A stretch of 48,609 nt of DNA from an uncultured Eubacteriales bacterium (lineage in GTDB: Bacteria; Bacillota; Clostridia; Oscillospirales; Oscillospiraceae). The position numbers and the translations under genes were made by a program. This document shows, piece after piece, positions 46,526 through 48,609 of the stretch (positions are counted from its first letter, which is position 1; each line of letters begins with the position of its first letter). The notes below the pieces were generated by a model, which was given only the letters and a program-made list of their open reading frames with translations, was not told the DNA's origin and did no database searches. Location: contig USQL01000002.1 in assembly GCA_900556935.1 (NCBI GenBank), positions 1 to 48,609 of the forward strand, written 5' to 3'.

Positions 46526-47078
46526 CGCCGTCCAGCTTCACGTCAACGGAACCGTCCTTGTTCACCGTGACGTTCTCCAGAGCCAGGGGAACCCACTTGC
46601 CGTCCACGAAACGCATGACAACAACGGTGGTGCCTTCCTTGACATCCAGCTTGAAGTTCACGGTAATCGTGGTGCCCTCGGTCTCGAACAGCTTGGCCAC
46701 ATCGTCGGGCACGGAAACGTTCACCATGTCACGAACCACCAGATTCGCAACAGGAACGGTAACCTTTGCCTCTTCCAACACGGTCTTCAGCTCGGGAACA
46801 GCCTTCTCCAGAGAACCGGCCTTGGCGATGACATCATAGGCCTTGTCCAGCTCCGCCTTGACCTCGGCGGTCACGGTCTTGGAACCAGCGGACACAACCT
46901 TGATATCAGCAGCCTTCACTTCCGTCTTGGAGCCGTCAGCAGCCACGACCTCAGCGGTCTTGGCAACAGCGGGGGCTTCCTTCTGCGTGACACTGGGCGT
47001 AAAGCTGTCAGCGAACACTGCCATAGACAGGGCCGCAACCAGCATCACGCAGGATACTACGCGTACAAGATTCTTCAT
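46491..47078 (-). CDS. Secreted protein of unknown function
   Basis: A 195-residue exported protein: signal peptide VRVVSCVMLVAALSMAVFAD, then a lysine/alanine/valine-rich helical stretch (AVPELKTVLEEAKVTVPVAN) and a C-terminal beta-rich domain (TVVVMRFVDGKWVPLALENV, then VDVKLDGVGPIAFLVEN) like a small immunoglobulin-type fold. Codon choice (AAG, GTT/GTC, GCT) suggests high expression. It sits in an envelope-glycan cluster between the LCP gene and cpsB. I recognise no named family. Confidence 0.78.
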   Translation of the reverse strand: MKNLVRVVSCVMLVAALSMAVFADSFTPSVTQKEAPAVAKTAEVVAADGSKTEVKAADIKVVSAGSKTVTAEVKAELDKAYDVIAKAGSLEKAVPELKTVLEEAKVTVPVANLVVRDMVNVSVPDDVAKLFETEGTTITVNFKLDVKEGTTVVVMRFVDGKWVPLALENVTVNKDGSVDVKLDGVGPIAFLVENK

Positions 47079-47142
47079 GTTGTTTACCTTTACCTTTCTA
47101 AAGATTATAGAAATGCCGATGGGGCAGTTCTACCTCTATGTA

Positions 47143-47823
47143 CTATAAGCGGCCAAACCGCTGTATAGCCTTTTTTAAATTTTCCAGCGCCAGCCCCGGG
47201 GCCTCCTTGGGCACCAAATCCCAGTTGGGTCTGCGAGCGGCCATATTGTGGCAATCGGAGCCCAGCATCTGGACCCAGCCATTGCGCAGGAACTGCAAAT
47301 ACCGTCTGCGCCGGCCAAAGCCATGGAACGCGGAGGCATTGAGCTGCATGAAAATACCGGCATCGAACAGGTCCTGCCAGATTTCATGGGGCTGGTCGGA
47401 ATAATATCGGTCTACATGGGCAAGCACAATCTGCAGTTCGCCGGACTGGGCCAGGAAATACACATCCTGCAGCACCTGATTGTCCCAGCGCTGGAAGGGC
47501 ATCTCCAAAAGGAGAAACCGGGTACCGGAAATGGTCAGGCTCTCCAGCTCATCGCACTGGCAGATGCCTGGAAAATACTGGACCTCCGCCCCCAGAATTG
47601 CCTGGGGAACGTCGGGCCCCAGTGCGTCCTGCAGACGGTTCCAGGCACCTTCCCGGCGCTCCAGAAACCTACGGGGACTGTTTTGATTGGCGTAAAAATG
47701 AGGGGTCAGCACCACGCTGTCGATGCCGAAGGCACGCTCCTCCTCCAGCAGCATCCGGCTTTCTCGCAGGGAGCCGCTGCCGTCGTCCATTTTGGGGAGG
47801 ATATGGGTATGGTAGTCAATCAT
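47143..47823 (-). CDS. CpsB/CapC-family tyrosine-protein phosphatase (PHP domain)
   Basis: A 226-residue metal-dependent phosphatase. It begins MIDYHTHILPKMDDGSGS with the first PHP metal motif, then VVLTPHFYANQ, EVQYF, IVLAHVDRYY and LGSDCHNMAARRP with the other ligands. In capsule and exopolysaccharide systems it dephosphorylates the BY-kinase encoded next to it. Its start lies 11 bases after the kinase stop codon. Confidence 0.93.
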   Translation of the reverse strand: MIDYHTHILPKMDDGSGSLRESRMLLEEERAFGIDSVVLTPHFYANQNSPRRFLERREGAWNRLQDALGPDVPQAILGAEVQYFPGICQCDELESLTISGTRFLLLEMPFQRWDNQVLQDVYFLAQSGELQIVLAHVDRYYSDQPHEIWQDLFDAGIFMQLNASAFHGFGRRRRYLQFLRNGWVQMLGSDCHNMAARRPNWDLVPKEAPGLALENLKKAIQRFGRL

Positions 47824-47834
47824 CGCCCGGGCCT

Positions 47835-48560
47835 TTAAGCATTCTTTTGGGCCCCATAGCCCTCTTTGTAGTAGCCCTTCTTATAGTAGCCTTTTTTCTG
47901 GATATCGGAATCCGTCATGACAAAGCCCAGAACCTTGGCCTCTGCCAGCTGCAGCTGGCGCATGGTCTCGTCCAGGGCCCGCTTGACGCAGTAATTCTCC
48001 CGAACCACCACAATCATGCCGTCCGTCAGTCGGGAGGCAAGCTGGGCATCGGTCACCTCTCCCACCGGGGGCAGGTCCAGAATAATCACATCGGCTACAT
48101 TCTTCATGGCCTCAACGGCCAGCTTCGTCCGCCGGGAGGACAGCAGCTCCGCAGGATTGGGGGGCAGATCCCCTGCGGTGATAATGCGCAGGTTGTCCAT
48201 ATTGCCGTAGCGCTGCAGCACCTGCGTGCCGTCTGCCGTGCCCATCAGGAGGTTGGTAAACCCCGGGGCCGGGGCCAGCCGCAGAACCTTGGCATAGGTG
48301 GGCAGACGCAGGTCCGCCTCAATCAAAAGTACATTCTTGCCGGTCTGGGCAATGGTATAGGCCAGGTTAATGGAGGTGGTGGACTTCCCTTCTCCTTTTA
48401 AGGAGCTGGTGACACCGATGACCCGGCAGCCGGAGGTATCCGGAAAGCTGAATTCCAGATTGGTACGCAGACGCTTATAGGCCTCCGCCGCGCCGAAGCC
48501 AATAGAGGGACCCACAACATTGGGGCTGCCCACCCTGGGGGTTTTCTTGGTATCTGCCAT
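47835..48560 (-). CDS. CpsD/CapB-family tyrosine-protein kinase (BY-kinase)
   Basis: A 241-residue cytoplasmic BY-kinase. Walker A TSSLKGEGKSTTSINLAY (residues 51-68), Walker A' LLIEADLRLP (78-87), Walker B DVIILDLPPVGEV, and a C-terminal tyrosine cluster KKGYYKKGYYKEGYG with five tyrosines for autophosphorylation. N-terminal EAYKRLRTNLEFS is the usual motif contacting the neighbouring subunit. It needs a transmembrane activator of the CpsC/Wzz type, expected just beyond the right edge. Confidence 0.94.
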   Translation of the reverse strand: MADTKKTPRVGSPNVVGPSIGFGAAEAYKRLRTNLEFSFPDTSGCRVIGVTSSLKGEGKSTTSINLAYTIAQTGKNVLLIEADLRLPTYAKVLRLAPAPGFTNLLMGTADGTQVLQRYGNMDNLRIITAGDLPPNPAELLSSRRTKLAVEAMKNVADVIILDLPPVGEVTDAQLASRLTDGMIVVVRENYCVKRALDETMRQLQLAEAKVLGFVMTDSDIQKKGYYKKGYYKEGYGAQKNA

Positions 48561-48563
48561 GGG

Positions 48564-48608
48564 TTACACTCCTTTCTCGCCGCGCTTACCGGCGGCGGCA
48601 TAGCCGCC
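48564..48608 (-). CDS. Partial upstream gene, probable end of the CpsC/Wzz-type partner
   Basis: The last 14 codons of a frame enter from the right edge and end at TAA (48566-48564): GGYAAAGKRGEKGV. Four bases separate its stop from the kinase ATG, with AAAGGAG inside it. A short cytoplasmic Gly/Lys-rich tail in this place fits the activator of the BY-kinase, but the evidence is position only. Confidence 0.45.
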   Translation of the reverse strand, partial: GGYAAAGKRGEKGV

Positions 48609-48609
48609 G

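Noticed and set aside
1..48609. CRISPR array or phage/IS transposase genes
   Set aside because: I looked for regularly spaced repeats and for integrase or transposase motifs and found none. The repeats seen are palindromes without spacers or coding capacity.

Overview
The window reads as a chromosomal segment of a GC-rich, Gram-positive gut-type Clostridia, probably order Oscillospirales. The basis is an IreB-type phosphoprotein, MltG next to a U32-family tRNA hydroxylation protein, DUF3793 plus flavodoxin, a cobalamin riboswitch, a CpsB/CpsD tyrosine phosphatase and kinase pair, sigma-A promoters with TTGACA/TATAAT and mostly 16-18 bp spacers, and no outer-membrane genes. Genus cannot be fixed from sequence alone. 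Several kinds of intergenic palindrome, and a tRNA-Pro locus at 10.3-10.8 kb carrying partial copies of its own 3' end, suggest that the parts left and right of about 10.5 kb may have different histories (an integration scar or an assembly junction).

Layout. 1-5.7 kb holds housekeeping genes: class I fumarate hydratase (alpha partial, beta), a DtxR-family regulator, mazF and acpS, ireB, a dihydrouridine synthase, and cysK divergent from an Rrf2 regulator with an operator between them. 5.7-10.3 kb is accessory: a Vat-like acetyltransferase, two ATC-hydrolase-family genes, a methyltransferase that appears internally deleted, a DEDDh exonuclease and two small genes. Two duplicated leaders here share a hairpin with one compensatory base-pair change and a GTTAG-N6-CTAAC palindrome. 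10.3-10.8 kb is tRNA-Pro(GGG) with tRNA-derived palindromes. 10.8-14.8 kb is a four-gene reverse operon (PfkB kinase, pyridoxal-kinase-like, GNAT with a glycine-zipper tail, GH13). 15.1-18.6 kb carries a DJ-1 protein, MltG and the U32 protein. Next come sstT, a flavodoxin/DUF3793 operon under two GTTAG-N6-CTAAC operators, a large secreted repeat protein, a zinc ABC importer, trmO and a split chromate transporter.

The most unusual locus is 29.16-36.0 kb. A strong promoter, a cobalamin riboswitch and an intrinsic terminator point into the 3' end of a convergent LysR gene. On the far side of that LysR gene, and divergent from it, lies a tightly overlapping operon. It encodes a NifH-like Fe protein, one nitrogenase component-1-like protein, and a complete FecBCD/BtuFCD-type ABC importer. 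No nif maturation genes are present. I read it as a nitrogenase-like reductase coupled to import of a tetrapyrrole or metal chelate. It may be controlled by LysR and by B12-responsive read-through that would also be antisense to lysR.

36-40.1 kb returns to housekeeping (M23 peptidase, dusB, ttcA-like, rplM-rpsI). 40.2-44.9 kb is a second, Zur-linked zinc import cluster whose binding protein has a ZinT domain inserted inside the ZnuA fold. 45.2-48.6 kb has a sensor-kinase relic followed by an envelope or capsule control cluster (LCP protein, secreted protein, CpsB phosphatase, CpsD tyrosine kinase).
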